Shown piece after piece: positions 1-10,530 of a DNA stretch of 64,000 nucleotides. The stretch is from Lasiodiplodia sp. COLG20. Lineage: Eukaryota > Ascomycota > Dothideomycetes > Botryosphaeriales > Botryosphaeriaceae. The position numbers and the translations under genes were made by a program. Every line of letters begins with the position of its first letter. The stretch's first letter is position 1. Location of the stretch: NCBI GenBank assembly GCA_009801085.1, contig VNWV01000027.1, positions 105,545 to 169,544 of the forward strand, in the 5' to 3' direction. The notes beneath the pieces are model-generated. The model had not been told where the DNA came from. It saw nothing but the letters and a program-made list of their open reading frames with translations, and did no database searches.

Positions 1-3000
1 CCAGAGGCTTAGGACGGAGCTTACTGCCTCCAGCCCGGGGTAGCGCTGACGCCGCAAAAATACCCACCACTGGTGGTGCGGGGTGGCCCCACAGCCCTGT
101 GGCTTCGCTTCAGCCCTGTGCTCTGGCCTGCTTCACCATCACTGCACCATCGCCTTGGCGCTCACTACGCGTATTCTCCTCGTCGTGCGCTGACTGAACA
201 GCGTTCCGCGCCGACAATTATCCTCCTCTGAGCCAAGACACAACACCATCTGTCGTCTTCTCCTCTGCTGCCGCGTGCACTGAGACCGCATCTTACTGCA
301 TGCAGATCCACGTCTGCCTCGCCGTATCGGGAGACCCGCAACTCTGCACCGTCGCCCCGAACCACGTTCGCATGCCGACTTACTTCGTTCGCCATCGCCG
401 ATACGCCGCTCGTCCGGCCTCCCTCCGCTCGTATTCGTCACACGTCTCATCCTAGTTTTGTCAAGCGACCGCTAATATTTAACCTTACTTCAGCTGACAT
501 CTGCCTGGCCTAGTCCGTTCTGGCAAATGCTGTACTACTGAGAGGCATACCACGTGCTCTGGCACTGATCTTATCCCTCGGATCCTCTACTGTCGACTTT
601 GGCTCGGAGAATCCGTACACATCCTTCACCCCTAATCAAGTAATCCGCCTCGAGTCATCACTTCAGTATAGTCACATTTCAAATCGTGTCCAATTTTAGG
701 TCTCTCACGGCCAAGAAGCCTCGAAAATCCAAATTCCTCAATCAGTCCAGCTGAGCGCCAGAGAGACGCGTCACGCCACCTTGCTTGCCGGTAAGACGGA
801 CAGCAAACCAGTCTGGGCGCTGCAAAATTCATTGAGGGAAAAACAAAAAGCCCCCAAAATCTGACATCGGCGTCGAAAGCTCCGCGCAAACACTTCCATT
901 TTACCCCGCTAGCAAAAAGGACAACGCCATGAAAATTTGACCCCAGGTCGGAGCGTAACCCGCGTTGTCCGCGCAAGGGCTGGCGCCTCTCCCTGGCAAC
1001 CTTCGCCCTAAGCCATTTCCGGGCAAAAAGGCCTGGTGAGGCATCTGGTAAGCTACGAAAACCGCGCTCCAGCAACGGCCGCCGTCTCCGTTGCGCTACC
1101 ACTACTAATAAGAAACCAGTGAGCATTCTTTTTATCTGATTGGCTCGGATGATGCTTTCGCTCGCTGGCTCTTGGTGCGGATCCCTCCTGTCCGACCGCG
1201 AGCGGTACGCCGCCGCGACAACGAGGCTGCACTATGGCAACGGCGGGAAGACGGTCCGAATTTTCTGAGCCCAAGCGCCTAAGGAGGTCTCAAAGACGAC
1301 AAAATGCATCGGAGTGACGCCAAAACCCTTGTAGATGTACTGCCGAGATGCCGGCATGGCATTTGGACGCGTCCCGATCTGAAGTAAATACCGGTTTCCC
1401 CAACAACTAGCTTCTTCGTACAGCCGTTGAGCCGCGGGAGTGGACTGTGCACCCAGATCTTTCCGTTCGTTGCGCGATAAACTGGATGGCGCGACCCATA
1501 GCTGCTCTTGGTTACTCCGGCGATGAATCTAGATTGTTCCGAAGTGCACATAAATACCTTGTCCGATACCCCATTAAATTCGCAGTTAATTTCAACTCTC
1601 AAATTGGATAGCATTCCGCTACTGAAAAATCTCCCATCCCATCACTTCAAAATTTCATGGCGAGTCTCTCCCTACCCCTGAAATGAGAGGTTACAGACGG
1701 CCTGTCAGTAAGTTGCATATTAGCGGCGGCATCGAGGTAACCCAAGAAGCTCGTCTTTAGTGAAATGCTAAGCAGTTTGTGAAAGATCTGCTTCACCTCG
1801 GATTGTAGTATCCTATCGCAAGCTGTTACGTCGTTGATATACGCTCCGCATTGGTCATGGAATTCCCAAACTCCGAAGTATGGAATCCAGTTGACTTTGA
1901 ACGTACGGAGACGAGATTGTGGGCCCCATCAAGGCCACATTGAACGATTCCTGTCCTCTGTGCGAGCTGACCATTAGCTTGTGCTGATCTTTCGTATTGA
2001 GGAAGAATTGTCTGAGACATTGCAGAGATCGCCGGTAGATTGCGGGCCCCAGTGGAGACCAGAGTCACGAGCCAGTAGCTTCCTGGGGGGTTTGGTAGGA
2101 AGGGAAAAGCGAAGACTGTTTGGTACGTCAGCTCGTTCGGCTCTCCGTTCCCCGATCGGACCACGAGAGAGCTTCGCCAGGACTTTAGGCACCACTAGTC
2201 TCGGAGTGTTCTACCAAGGCATCTTCACGGGACATGCTAAAACGGGCATATTAACAGAAAGATGGAAGCTTGGTCTTTGCTAGCGGAGGTTGGCGGATAC
2301 GGCGATGGGGCGTCAGCTCAGGCATGGCTGTGGAACACAGCCTCAAGCGGAACTTATAAATCCAGAGGCCCATTCGAGACTCATTTCACACTAATAAAAG
2401 ACCACTGCATTTACACACTTTCAATTTGATATCATGTTAATGTACTATTATTGATCAGCCCATCGTCGAGCTGCCGTCCAGGTGTTCAGGGTGGGGGTTC
2501 AACGCCCCATGCCACCATAGACTTTGAAGAATTTCAATTTTTTCTCTTTAGCATACCACACGCTGCAGTCCTACGAGGACCAAATAAAACAAATAGGCGC
2601 AAAGTCAGCCGAAGCGCACCAATATGCCGTCGTTCGCCTTCCAGATATGCAATTTTAGATGCCGAGATATGGTGAAAGCAAATGCAGCCCATATGAGAGA
2701 AACTGTAAAGAGGAAGAGAGAAGTCAAGCCAGCTTTCCTTGCTGCGTGTACCTCTTTGCGTCTCCACACGAGTTCCGGTCTCACGATCTCGGTGTAGGAT
2801 GAGGGATGTGATTAGGTGGTAGGACTGGAGCCCGTATGGTGCTTACGTAAGAGAGTTCCAATACCTGGCTCGTCCCTGGTGTCGCCTTCCGTGTCCTCCC
2901 TTGCCTTCCTCTTACGGGTGACTTTGCCATCCTCCTGTTTTCCGGCACCCAGACAGCATCGATGGACTGGCAGGCAAAATCTTCCTTCGAAGCAATCGTC

Positions 3001-3287
3001 ATTGACAGCACAAACAGTTTTGTAGACGTCAGGTTGGTCAGCTCCTTATCGCCGGAGTTGTTGCATGCGATCTGCACCAGCCGGGGGTGTATGTACTTGT
3101 CTCAAGTCGTCATGCAGAAGATGCAGAACGTTATTTCCATGAATTCATATTTAAAGAACTTCCTAATGGCAGCCTTGGGTTGGACTAAAGAGTTCGATTA
3201 GCTTCCTGCCGAGCAACAGGTTTAATTTGTGCTTGACTTACAGATCCAGTACAAGGACACCGCAACGTCCCTGTTCCACTGCTTCAG
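1..3287. other. Left-end region with no supported gene
   Basis: I see no recognisable protein, RNA gene or complete transposon here. Short open frames occur on both strands, but none shows a family motif or convincing linked exons. One minus-strand frame at 1279-1614 has four spaced cysteines and is discussed as a weak finding. The composition is mixed and unlike the GC-rich coding block after 11 kb. It most likely belongs to the same decayed block as 3.3-10.9 kb. Confidence 0.5.
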
Positions 3288-4112
3288 CTAAATCCTCTCC
3301 TGGTCTAGCTTCGCGAGTTCATGGTAGTAGTGGGCTTGTGGGGTGATGGGACCACCGCCGACCCGAGGGAGCTTGATCTTCTTGATCTGATCGATGACGG
3401 CCTGGCGGCCTGCCACCTCTCTCTTCCGGGCATCCTTTGCCGCTTTGCTGTTCCGATTGTCGTCAGGGATATCCGAATGCTTGAGACTGAGGAGGGATTG
3501 CTCCAGCTTGGCAAGGAAGCTGTCTTTGTAGCTCTCGAAAGTGCGTTTAACACTTTTGCGCTTTTGTTCACGGTCTAATCCGACATCTTTATATTCGCCT
3601 GCCTCTTTAACGCCTAGCGATGAGTACTCATGGAGGAGGTTCTTGAGGAAAGCCACCCCGTCGTACTGGGAGACTACTGCGAGGACGAGCTTGGTTGACC
3701 ACCTCCATTTCTCAATGGGAGCGGCCTTTTCCGGGAGCCCGAACACCTTGGACTGGAGTTCTTTCGCCTTATCATCGTACTTCTTCCGGTGAAGGTTGTA
3801 CTCGTGCGAGAACTTGCTCAGAGACCTTTTGCTGCAAGCCCTTTGGCTCTTGGCGCTTAGTCTATTGTAGCGGAAAAAGTGGATCCGGGCTGGGGGACAA
3901 GTTAGCGAGTCTTCATGCAGCCGATCGGTATTATATCTACCTGCAAGCATCCTGTGATCCCTCGTCGTGACGATTTCTCTGTCGTTGCTGTCGACTGACT
4001 CAGTCGGCCATCCAGCGGCTGTCGCGCGAAGAATCGTGTGGTCTGACGTGTACATTTCGTTCTCGGTGGTAAGGTAATGCGGAAGGTCGGGGGTAGCATG
4101 TGGTACGGGCAT
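3288..4112 (-). CDS. Hypothetical lysine-rich protein, function unknown
   Basis: An open frame of 274 codons runs on the minus strand. I do not recognise its family. The last roughly 190 residues look truly coding: they are rich in Lys, Glu and Leu, with predicted helical stretches (for example around KKYDDKAKELQSKVFGLPEK and KRTFESYKDSFLAKLEQSL) and a basic tail near KKIKLPRVGGG. The first 80 residues are less protein-like, so the true start may be internal or an upstream exon may be missing. No signal peptide or membrane segment is visible. It lies just downstream, on the same strand, of another unrecognised coding piece at 4.4-4.8 kb. The two could be exons of one gene, but I found no clean splice pair joining them. 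Confidence 0.4.
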   Translation of the reverse strand: MPVPHATPDLPHYLTTENEMYTSDHTILRATAAGWPTESVDSNDREIVTTRDHRMLAGRYNTDRLHEDSLTCPPARIHFFRYNRLSAKSQRACSKRSLSKFSHEYNLHRKKYDDKAKELQSKVFGLPEKAAPIEKWRWSTKLVLAVVSQYDGVAFLKNLLHEYSSLGVKEAGEYKDVGLDREQKRKSVKRTFESYKDSFLAKLEQSLLSLKHSDIPDDNRNSKAAKDARKREVAGRQAVIDQIKKIKLPRVGGGPITPQAHYYHELAKLDQERI

Positions 4113-4393
4113 CTTAATCAGACGCCCTTGGCAGTCGCGGGCTCTGGGGGAAATCGTCAGTTGCTTGACTCTGAGGTGAGGGAGGACAGCGTTACCCTCG
4201 AAAGCTAACCGTCATAATGCCGGCGTAATGTAGGTTGCGTAGGTCGCGTAGGAAGCTACCTTCAGAAGATATTCAGCCCTCCAGCAACGACCCTAGGTCG
4301 TGGACGAAAGGACGATCGGAGGGTACGGAGGACGAGAGGGAGTAAATATGCTTTAGAAGGGCGAGGCTCTAGGAGGACGCTTGCATGTGAGCA

Positions 4394-4776
4394 TCACCTG
4401 CGTTTTCGGAAAGAACCATGGCAAGGCGCTCGTGATGCATGCTGCCGTCTGAGGAAAGTGTAATAATCGGGTGACAGGACCCCTCGCATCTGGCTAACCT
4501 TCCGGAAAAACTGGTATTCCTCGTGGTCAAACTGCTCGCCATTATCCATCCCTCTGAGCAGTTTGACGGAACTATGACCATCGAACTCGTGGTGCGAGTC
4601 GTTTTGACGCCATACGAAGAGACTGACGTCAGTTCCATTCGAGATAAGGGATTCCAGAAGCTTGGATAAGCCCCGTAGGTTCGTTGTCAGTCCGTCGAAG
4701 CCTGTGAAGCATACGACTACTTTGCCTTGGACGCGTAGAGCGTTCCTGAAATCTCGGAGTTGCTTGCTTTCATCAT
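4394..4776 (-). CDS. Hypothetical protein exon with a paralogous fragment nearby
   Basis: This is an open minus-strand exon. Its 5' edge is set by a good fungal acceptor: TTAAC and CTCAC branch-like sites precede TTTGCAG, cut at 4776/4777. The protein begins near DDESKQLRDFRNALRVQGK and contains CFTGFDGLTTNLRGLSKLL, followed by a mixed helical stretch and a stop at 4394. I do not recognise the family. The support for its reality is a diverged copy of the CFTGFDGL block at 8521-8632 on the same strand, showing that the segment was conserved as protein. The upstream exon was not found: the sequence before the intron carries a stop in the required frame. The locus may therefore be incomplete or degraded. 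Confidence 0.4.
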
Positions 4777-6030
4777 CTGCAAAGTGAGGTAGAGTTAAGG
4801 CAGTGGGCTGTGAGGATAGGCACCACAAGGGTAGACGGAGCGATTGGAACGTACCTGGGGTTTATCGCGCGCTTGGCTCCAGGACTGGGCGCTGTAGCAG
4901 ACTGGAGTGAACCTAGCCAACAGATCTGGGCGCTATCAGTGAGTAGGCTGGTCGAGAGAGGAAAAAGAAGGTGAAGCGGAGCGCGAGCGCGACTTACACT
5001 AAGCCGAAAAAGGAAGCGACACCTTGAGGCCGCGCTCTCTGCAGATTTTATTCAGCTGGCGGCGATCCAGCTTAGCGCAGTGGGCCTGAAAATTGCTCGG
5101 TAGTGGCTGCATCGGCTTGATTGGGTGAGGTGAGCGTGAGCTGTGACATCGTTAGTTGCGACTGAGGGAATGGTAACGGGAGACGGTGCTGCAGGTATCG
5201 AGGCTGCTACGGCAACCGCTCTGCGGAGTGATAGCGCAGCGGGACGGGAAAAACTGCGTCATGCACGTGACCCCGCGCCTGCTCGCCCGGGTGCCCGACT
5301 TAAATATCTCTTCTTCACCCACCCTGACCCTCCTTCTTTTTCTCTCCGGTCTGTCGAACGATAAGGCCCGATCACCAACAACAACACCCCCTCCTCATTT
5401 CATCGTTTTGATGGCGGAAACACCCAGGCTTCGAGCGTGCAGTATGCCATTTCTGCCAGTAAATTGTCGCGCCTGCCCTCCAGTTATGAGGGCTCTCACC
5501 AGAACGTTCTGGCGCGAGTCAGAGCCAGTGACGTTTTGAGCTCTTCCTCCCCTCCGCCCTCCCTTTCCTCTTTTCTCTCTTTAGCCGCCAAACCCAACCC
5601 ACGATACGCATCCATCGTCGTCAAAGATTCAGCGAGACATCCACTGCCTTTCAAGCTTGGCACTCTCAGGTGTGCAGTACGCGGATGAGGTTCTCAACAC
5701 TGCGCCGATCATACCCCACCGTCTACCTTAGGCGAGCCCGAAAGAAGGCAAAAAGCATCGTCGACCTGGAGGACGAATGTCGACAGCTCATCTTGCATTT
5801 CATACCCTCCACGATTGGCCATGGGTGTCCGACTTCCAGCCCAAATCATGCAACGATGCTGCTGTCTCGAAGACACTCGGCCGCAAAAGCTCTCGGATCC
5901 ACCTGCGCGGTACCTACAGCAGGAGTTTCTACTCAACCCGTCAATGATGGCATAGCGCAAATGCATTGTTCTTGCGCAAAAACACCTGGCTTTCAACCTT
6001 GCGTTGATTGTCAGAGCGCCTAGGGGCGTC
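4777..6030. other. Gene-poor stretch between coding relics
   Basis: No gene can be supported. Around 5400-5690 one plus-strand frame looks weakly protein-like, and CT-rich tracts near 5540-5590 resemble a fungal promoter or leader. This could be the decayed 5' part of the helicase-like relic that follows. I see no RNA gene or repeat. Confidence 0.4.
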
Positions 6031-7995
6031 ATGAATAAACCGAATACTTTTCTCAATCATTGCGACGGTGGTTCCCTGATTTTGGAACCCTCTCGTAAGT
6101 CTCCCCCCAGACCCTACAAACTCAACCAACTTAACAAACACCGTCACAGTTTCTTACCTTGCGATAGCCATCAGCCCGAACCCTTGTGCTGGTTCTTTGG
6201 CTTGATGCAAACCGTGCTCGTCATGTGCCTCACCTCTACAAAGCAGTCATCGAGATCTCGCAAGCGCCAGAGGTATGAGTTGCATAGTCTTTCCACCGAC
6301 GACTCCCCTCAGCATTCGCAATACCTTCACAAACTCCGCTGCCAATATTGGGCTTCACTTTGATGTCATCAACTTCAACAAGGCTGGTTCAGGGTAAATC
6401 GCACACAGCTACCACCGCATTCAACTGACCAAACCAGCAACGACCTCGATACCAGTCAGCTCAGCCAATGCACTTTCGAGGGATATCGGCTTCTTTGCTT
6501 TCCTCAGAGTGCACGAATTCTGGCGCGCCAATCAGATTACCTCGTTCATCATCTGGAAAAGTACACATGGAGAGAGTATATCGTAGCAGACTCAAGAGGC
6601 AATCGAGCGACAGCGGAAACAACCCACGCAGACACGAATAGAGAGCATCGTGTAGTCTTCTGCTTGTGATGGAACCATGGAATACGTAAGTGAGATGAAC
6701 TTTAATTAGATACGAGCCAGCGCTGATTTTCTTTTCCCAGGCAACCTCCCTGCCGCGCCTCCCACCCCATCCCAGAACCGAGGAGACGATCAATCAGCAT
6801 CCTCTGCATAATTTTCAGCAAAACAGATGACGGCTGCCTGCACGACACAATCCCGCGCTCGTATCTGATCCGCCTCACGAAACCCCGCTCACCGACCCCG
6901 ACATTCATGGCGAAGAAGTATCAATCAAACTCGACGAGGCCCAGTCCTACAAGCAAGACAATTACAGATCACTATCAACTGGGCTCTCAGCGCCAAGAAA
7001 GACGTCAAGGAAAGCATGGCCGATGCTGTCCAGGGTGGGGAAGTGGCCATTGCTATTGTCCATCTGGTTGCTGCAGGTGAGCAAGCAGCGTTGTTCGTCC
7101 AAGACCACAGGCGTTTGGACGTCGTCGTTAGTCACGCCCGGGATGGCCTGACCAGCATCAGTGACTCCAGCAGTGTCGAGCCGGATACGCATAAGGAAGT
7201 CACTGAGGCTGGCACGATGGGCAAATCGAAGAAGCCCCCCAGGAAGGACCTCTACATCGCCGCCTTGATCTGGTTCACAGGCAGGGAGTGGCTCAAAGAC
7301 CATACAGAGCCCACCGGGTCTAACCGACATTCAGTGGAACCTGGCAGAACGAAATCGGAGATTATTTCACGATGTGTATTCAAAAAGTGGAGGTCGCCTA
7401 AAGCCTTAGAACGCTGTGCATGCCATCTAGAACCGAAGGCTTGCTAACAGGATCTCTACTCTATATTGCTCAAGCACGATACCACTGAGCCACCCGCTAA
7501 TCGACCCCTTCACTCACGCAGATGTCACTGAAGCGAAATCCGAGATGGACAGCGAGGATCCCAAGCAGTACGACAAGGCCTGACTACAAGACGTGCAAGC
7601 GAACGGGAGTGCTCTACGCCGCTCGTCCCGCCCTCATTCTCGGGCTGACCTTCAAAACGTACAGTGGGTAATGGGTGCCATCAAGCAGCTGAGCCCCCAA
7701 TGAAACAAAAAGAAAAAAAAGAGGGGGACTATTGTCATCCTTACACTGTATGTACAAGCGCCAGTGCGAGGAGTGCGATGACTAGATCCTCAAGCTTCGT
7801 CGCTTGGAGAACTTGAAGACAAGCGACGTTCTCCGAACTGCCACCGTCGACTCTTCTCAGGGTTATAAAGCAGATATCGACCTCTTAGATCTCGTTGACG
7901 TCACTGCTGGCAAATTTGCAATTACGCGTGGCAAGAAGTTGTTTTGACGTTGACTCGCTGAATCTAAATCCAAGATTGACGAGGATAAGGACGTC
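6031..7995 (+). pseudogene. Decayed SF1 (UPF1/DNA2-like) helicase relic
   Basis: Plus-strand coding traces are joined by intron-like gaps at about 6095-6149, 6394-6437 and 6686-6740, each with GT donors and CAG acceptors. The diagnostic block is at 7843-7896, which reads TVDSSQGYKADIDLLDLV. It closely matches the motif V region (VDSSQG-x-EAD-x-x-x-LDLV) of UPF1-like superfamily 1 helicases. Just after it (about 7945-7975) is a corrupted version of the expected motif VI (LTRAKS-like). Earlier pieces such as RTLVLVLWLDANRARHV (about 6186-6236) may correspond to motif Ia. In-frame stops at 7581-7583, 7793-7795 and 7945-7947 plus frame changes show it is broken. The helicase assignment rests mainly on motif V; the rest is inference. 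Confidence 0.5.
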
Positions 7996-8100
7996 TTCGA
8001 GCCCAGTATTGAGAACAACTTCCACCACGCCTTCACCGCCACCACCGTGCTGGACGTGATTCGGCCTATACCAGCAGAAGAAGAGACGTGTGAAAAACCT

Positions 8101-8431
8101 ATTGGGAGCGTGGTGATGTTCTTTTGCTAGGTAGCATTCGGAATCAAAAGCTCACTGATAACTAAAGTGTATTCCTTGAAGTGATTGCGTTGTGTATATG
8201 ATATGATAGGAGAACTCAATACTCGCTAGCATGAACTTGAATTTGCCGTACATAAGAAATGGGGCAGGTGAGCTAAATATTTGAGAGATACATAGTGTGA
8301 AATTTGACAACATATGGGGCGGTGAAGCTATTGTCCGGACGTAGATGTAGAATTTAAAATGATACATATGCGTCCAGACAATAGCTTCACCTCCTCATAT
8401 GTTGTCCTTTTTTTTTTGTTGCAAGATCCGT
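8101..8431. repeat. Dispersed repeat, copy 1
   Basis: This 331-bp segment is closely similar to 10267-10530. The shared ends are ATTGGGAGCGTGGTGATG on the left and GCAAGATCCGT on the right. Copy 1 carries about 67 bp (roughly 8232-8300) absent from copy 2. Both copies end with a long hairpin followed by a T-run. I found no clear target-site duplication. It may be a non-autonomous mobile element or a duplicated segment. Confidence 0.75.
8306..8406. repeat. Long inverted repeat (hairpin), copy 1, followed by T-run
   Basis: The left arm 8306-8341 pairs with the right arm 8371-8406 over 36 positions, with mismatches at 8336/8376 and 8320/8392 and one G-T pair at 8317/8395. The loop is 29 nt (8342-8370) and nearly identical to that of copy 2. 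A run of ten T follows after 8407. Compared with copy 2, several arm positions differ in a compensatory way. Confidence 0.8.
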
Positions 8432-8520
8432 GAAGTAACGCAACAGACGCTAGACTAGATCACGCCCAGCACAATGTCTGCCGTGAACGCGTGATGTACG
8501 TCGTTTTAAATCTAGGTGAA

Positions 8521-8632
8521 CAACGTGAGTCTTGTTCCCTTTACTTGAACGGCTGTTAAGAGCTTTTCCAGGCCGGGGAGGTTAGTGGAAAGACCATCGA
8601 AACCGGTGAAGCAGTTTGAAAGGGACCGTTGC
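8521..8632 (-). pseudogene. Truncated paralogue of the 4.4 kb hypothetical exon
   Basis: The minus strand reads NCFTGFDGLSTNLPGLEKLL and then stops near 8521. It aligns with CFTGFDGLTTNLRGLSKLL in the 4394-4776 exon. Sequence on both sides has no matching continuation, so this is a fragment. It sits about 90 bp from copy 1 of the dispersed repeat and downstream of the zinc-finger relic on the same strand. Confidence 0.55.
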
Positions 8633-8750
8633 ATCAGGTGGGATGGAATAGACTAATGCATAGTATGATATATGCACTGCATTAACGAGAGAAGAGCAAG
8701 CAAACGGATACTATCTCCTAGTAAGACGATACGCCCACTACACTTCCAAT

Positions 8751-10246
8751 TCATTTGGACCAAAGACGAAGAGTCAGCCTTTCAGTTGTATAGAGATTGT
8801 CGTCGCCGGTGATTCCGGCCTCCTTGGCAGAGTTCTGAATTCGCTCCGATTGAACGTGCTTGGCTACGTGAGCGGCCATTTGTCGAAGACGGTAAGTGGC
8901 GCCACATATGTGGCAAGCTGCAGACTTGTTCTCCGTTGTTGGACAATGGTTCCACTTGTGCGCCGGAAGCTTCCCTAAAATAAGTTAGTTTTGAGCGCCT
9001 TGAAACTGCAGTTTGGCTCAGGACATAGGACGTTGCCGTCGTCATCTCGCCGAACCTCAATGACGGATGTGTTCGAAGGGCGGTTAACTGCTTTCCTTGA
9101 ACCGCTTCCTCCTAGCGTCCTGATCCCATGCCAGGGCTCCTGATTCGGGGTTGACGACGGAAATGCTGCCGACGGTGCAATGCTGGCTAGACCTCTGTTG
9201 GGCATGGATGTCTCAGGGTCGATGTCTCCGTTGTTACGGCAATGGGATTGAATTTGCTTGTTACTTCTAAGCGCGTGGGCTACATCGCCCTTGTTGAGGC
9301 CCATTTGTACAAGTCTGGCAAAGGAGCATTGTTCAGCCGTGTTCGCCTGGTGGCCGCTGTTCAGAAATCAAACTCCATCTGCAGTTTCCATTGAAGAATA
9401 ACAAAAAAGAAGGTGCTTCTCGAGTTTTCGGTGACATAGGTCACACTCAGCCTCGGTATTTTCATGGATCATCATATGCCGCCGAAGGGCGTCCTTTCCC
9501 TTGAGCTTTGCCTGACACTGCACACATTCAAACACCGTGTCGTCACGTTCCATGCGGTGCCAAAGCTTGACGTGATCGTCTAGAGATTTCTTTTCCTTGA
9601 ATCTTTCGTCGCATCCCTCTTCGGTACAACTGAAGGTAGCTTCGAAGTGTCGCTTCAAGTGACCTTTCAGGTCTGTCTTGGGCTGCCCACACAATTGACA
9701 TTGGAACTGGCTTCCGCAAGGAGTGCTCTTTTTGAGAAGGTGAGGCCGGACGTCTTGAATACTCTGAAAAACCTCGAGGCATGCATCTTCAAGGCAGAGA
9801 AGTTTTCCGTCGTCAGTGGGGGCCGGGTAGAAAATTTTAACGGCGGTGTTACGGTTCTCGGCGCTGGCCTTGAAGGCAACTCTCTTTGTCTTTTTATCAT
9901 AAACGACGATGCTCTCTTGCTTGGGGAAGAGACCCTTGTTGGGCTCCTCTGTCGAAGCTACGATAGCTCGCCAGTTCCGGTGGGTGGGGGTAATTTGTTT
10001 TGCGGTTCGTTTCCCTTGTGCCATAAGCTCCTTGGTTAGGCCGAATATCACTGCCTATTTGAGAATGGTGTAGCCCTCCGTCTTGGAAGACTCGCCAGTA
10101 TTGAGGAGTCTAAGGGCATTGAGAATCTCGTATTGTTCAAACGTTGAGTAGCGGTCGTTATCACGACAGACCATCATGGATAGACGGGTCCCGTTATCAG
10201 CTAAATACGGAACAGTTCTTGGAATCTGACCATGTTTGTCGTTCCC
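8751..10246 (-). pseudogene. Broken C2H2 zinc-finger gene
   Basis: The minus strand encodes a multi-finger C2H2 protein interrupted by stops. Reading from 10246, coding sequence (YSTFEQYEILNALRLLNTGE region) meets TAG at 10055-10057. The same frame then continues with fingers such as CQLCGQPKTDLKGHLKRH, CTEEGC followed by a H-x4-H pair, and CVQCQAKLKGKDALRRHMMIH minus its last residue. A TGA ends this part at 9368. The frame resumes through a linker (9367-8975), a finger start (CPEPNC) and another stop. A further finger (CHICGATYRLRQMAAHVAKH) then appears in a shifted frame, ending at 8751. The 5' end is cut by copy 2 of the dispersed repeat at 10267. The intact ancestor was probably a DNA- or RNA-binding regulator. 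The TAG could be a C-to-T change of CAG, as repeat-induced point mutation makes, but this is inference. Confidence 0.6.
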
Positions 10247-10266
10247 TCATCGACGTCAAGGATGCA

Positions 10267-10530
10267 ATTGGGAGCGTGGTGATGTTCTTTTACTAGCATT
10301 CGGAATCAAAAGCTCACTGATAACGAAAGAGTCTTCCTTGAAGTGACTGCGTTGTGTATATGATAAGAGACCTCAATACTCGCTAGTATGAGATTTAACA
10401 TGTGTGGGGAGTTGAAGCTATTGTCCGGACGTAGATGTAGAATTTAAAATGATACAAATGCGTCCGGACAATAGCTTCAACTGCCCACACGTTGTCTTTT
10501 TTTTTTTTTTTTTTTTGCTGCAAGATCCGT
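10267..10530. repeat. Dispersed repeat, copy 2
   Basis: This 264-bp segment matches 8101-8431 but lacks about 67 bp of it. It abuts the truncated 5' end of the zinc-finger relic, so it may have inserted into or rearranged that gene. It ends in the second hairpin followed by 20 T residues (10497-10516). Confidence 0.75.
10398..10496. repeat. Long inverted repeat (hairpin), copy 2, followed by poly-T
   Basis: The left arm, about 10398-10431, pairs with 10461-10496. The inner 21 bp of the stem (10411-10431 with 10461-10481) are perfectly paired. The loop is 29 nt (10432-10460) and differs from copy 1 at about one position. The outer stem has a small bulge and one G-G mismatch (10409/10483). Poly-T follows directly. 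Confidence 0.8.

Noticed and set aside
2450..2520. tRNA-like stretch with GGGGGTTCAACGCCCC and a GCCACCA end
   Set aside because: The T-arm-like hairpin has an irregular loop, and no matching acceptor or anticodon stem lies at the proper distance upstream.
8761..9060. Possible intron with CTAAC and TTATTTTAG just before 8979 in the zinc-finger locus
   Set aside because: No matching donor that would rejoin the frames was found, and upstream stops remain, so I kept the pseudogene call.
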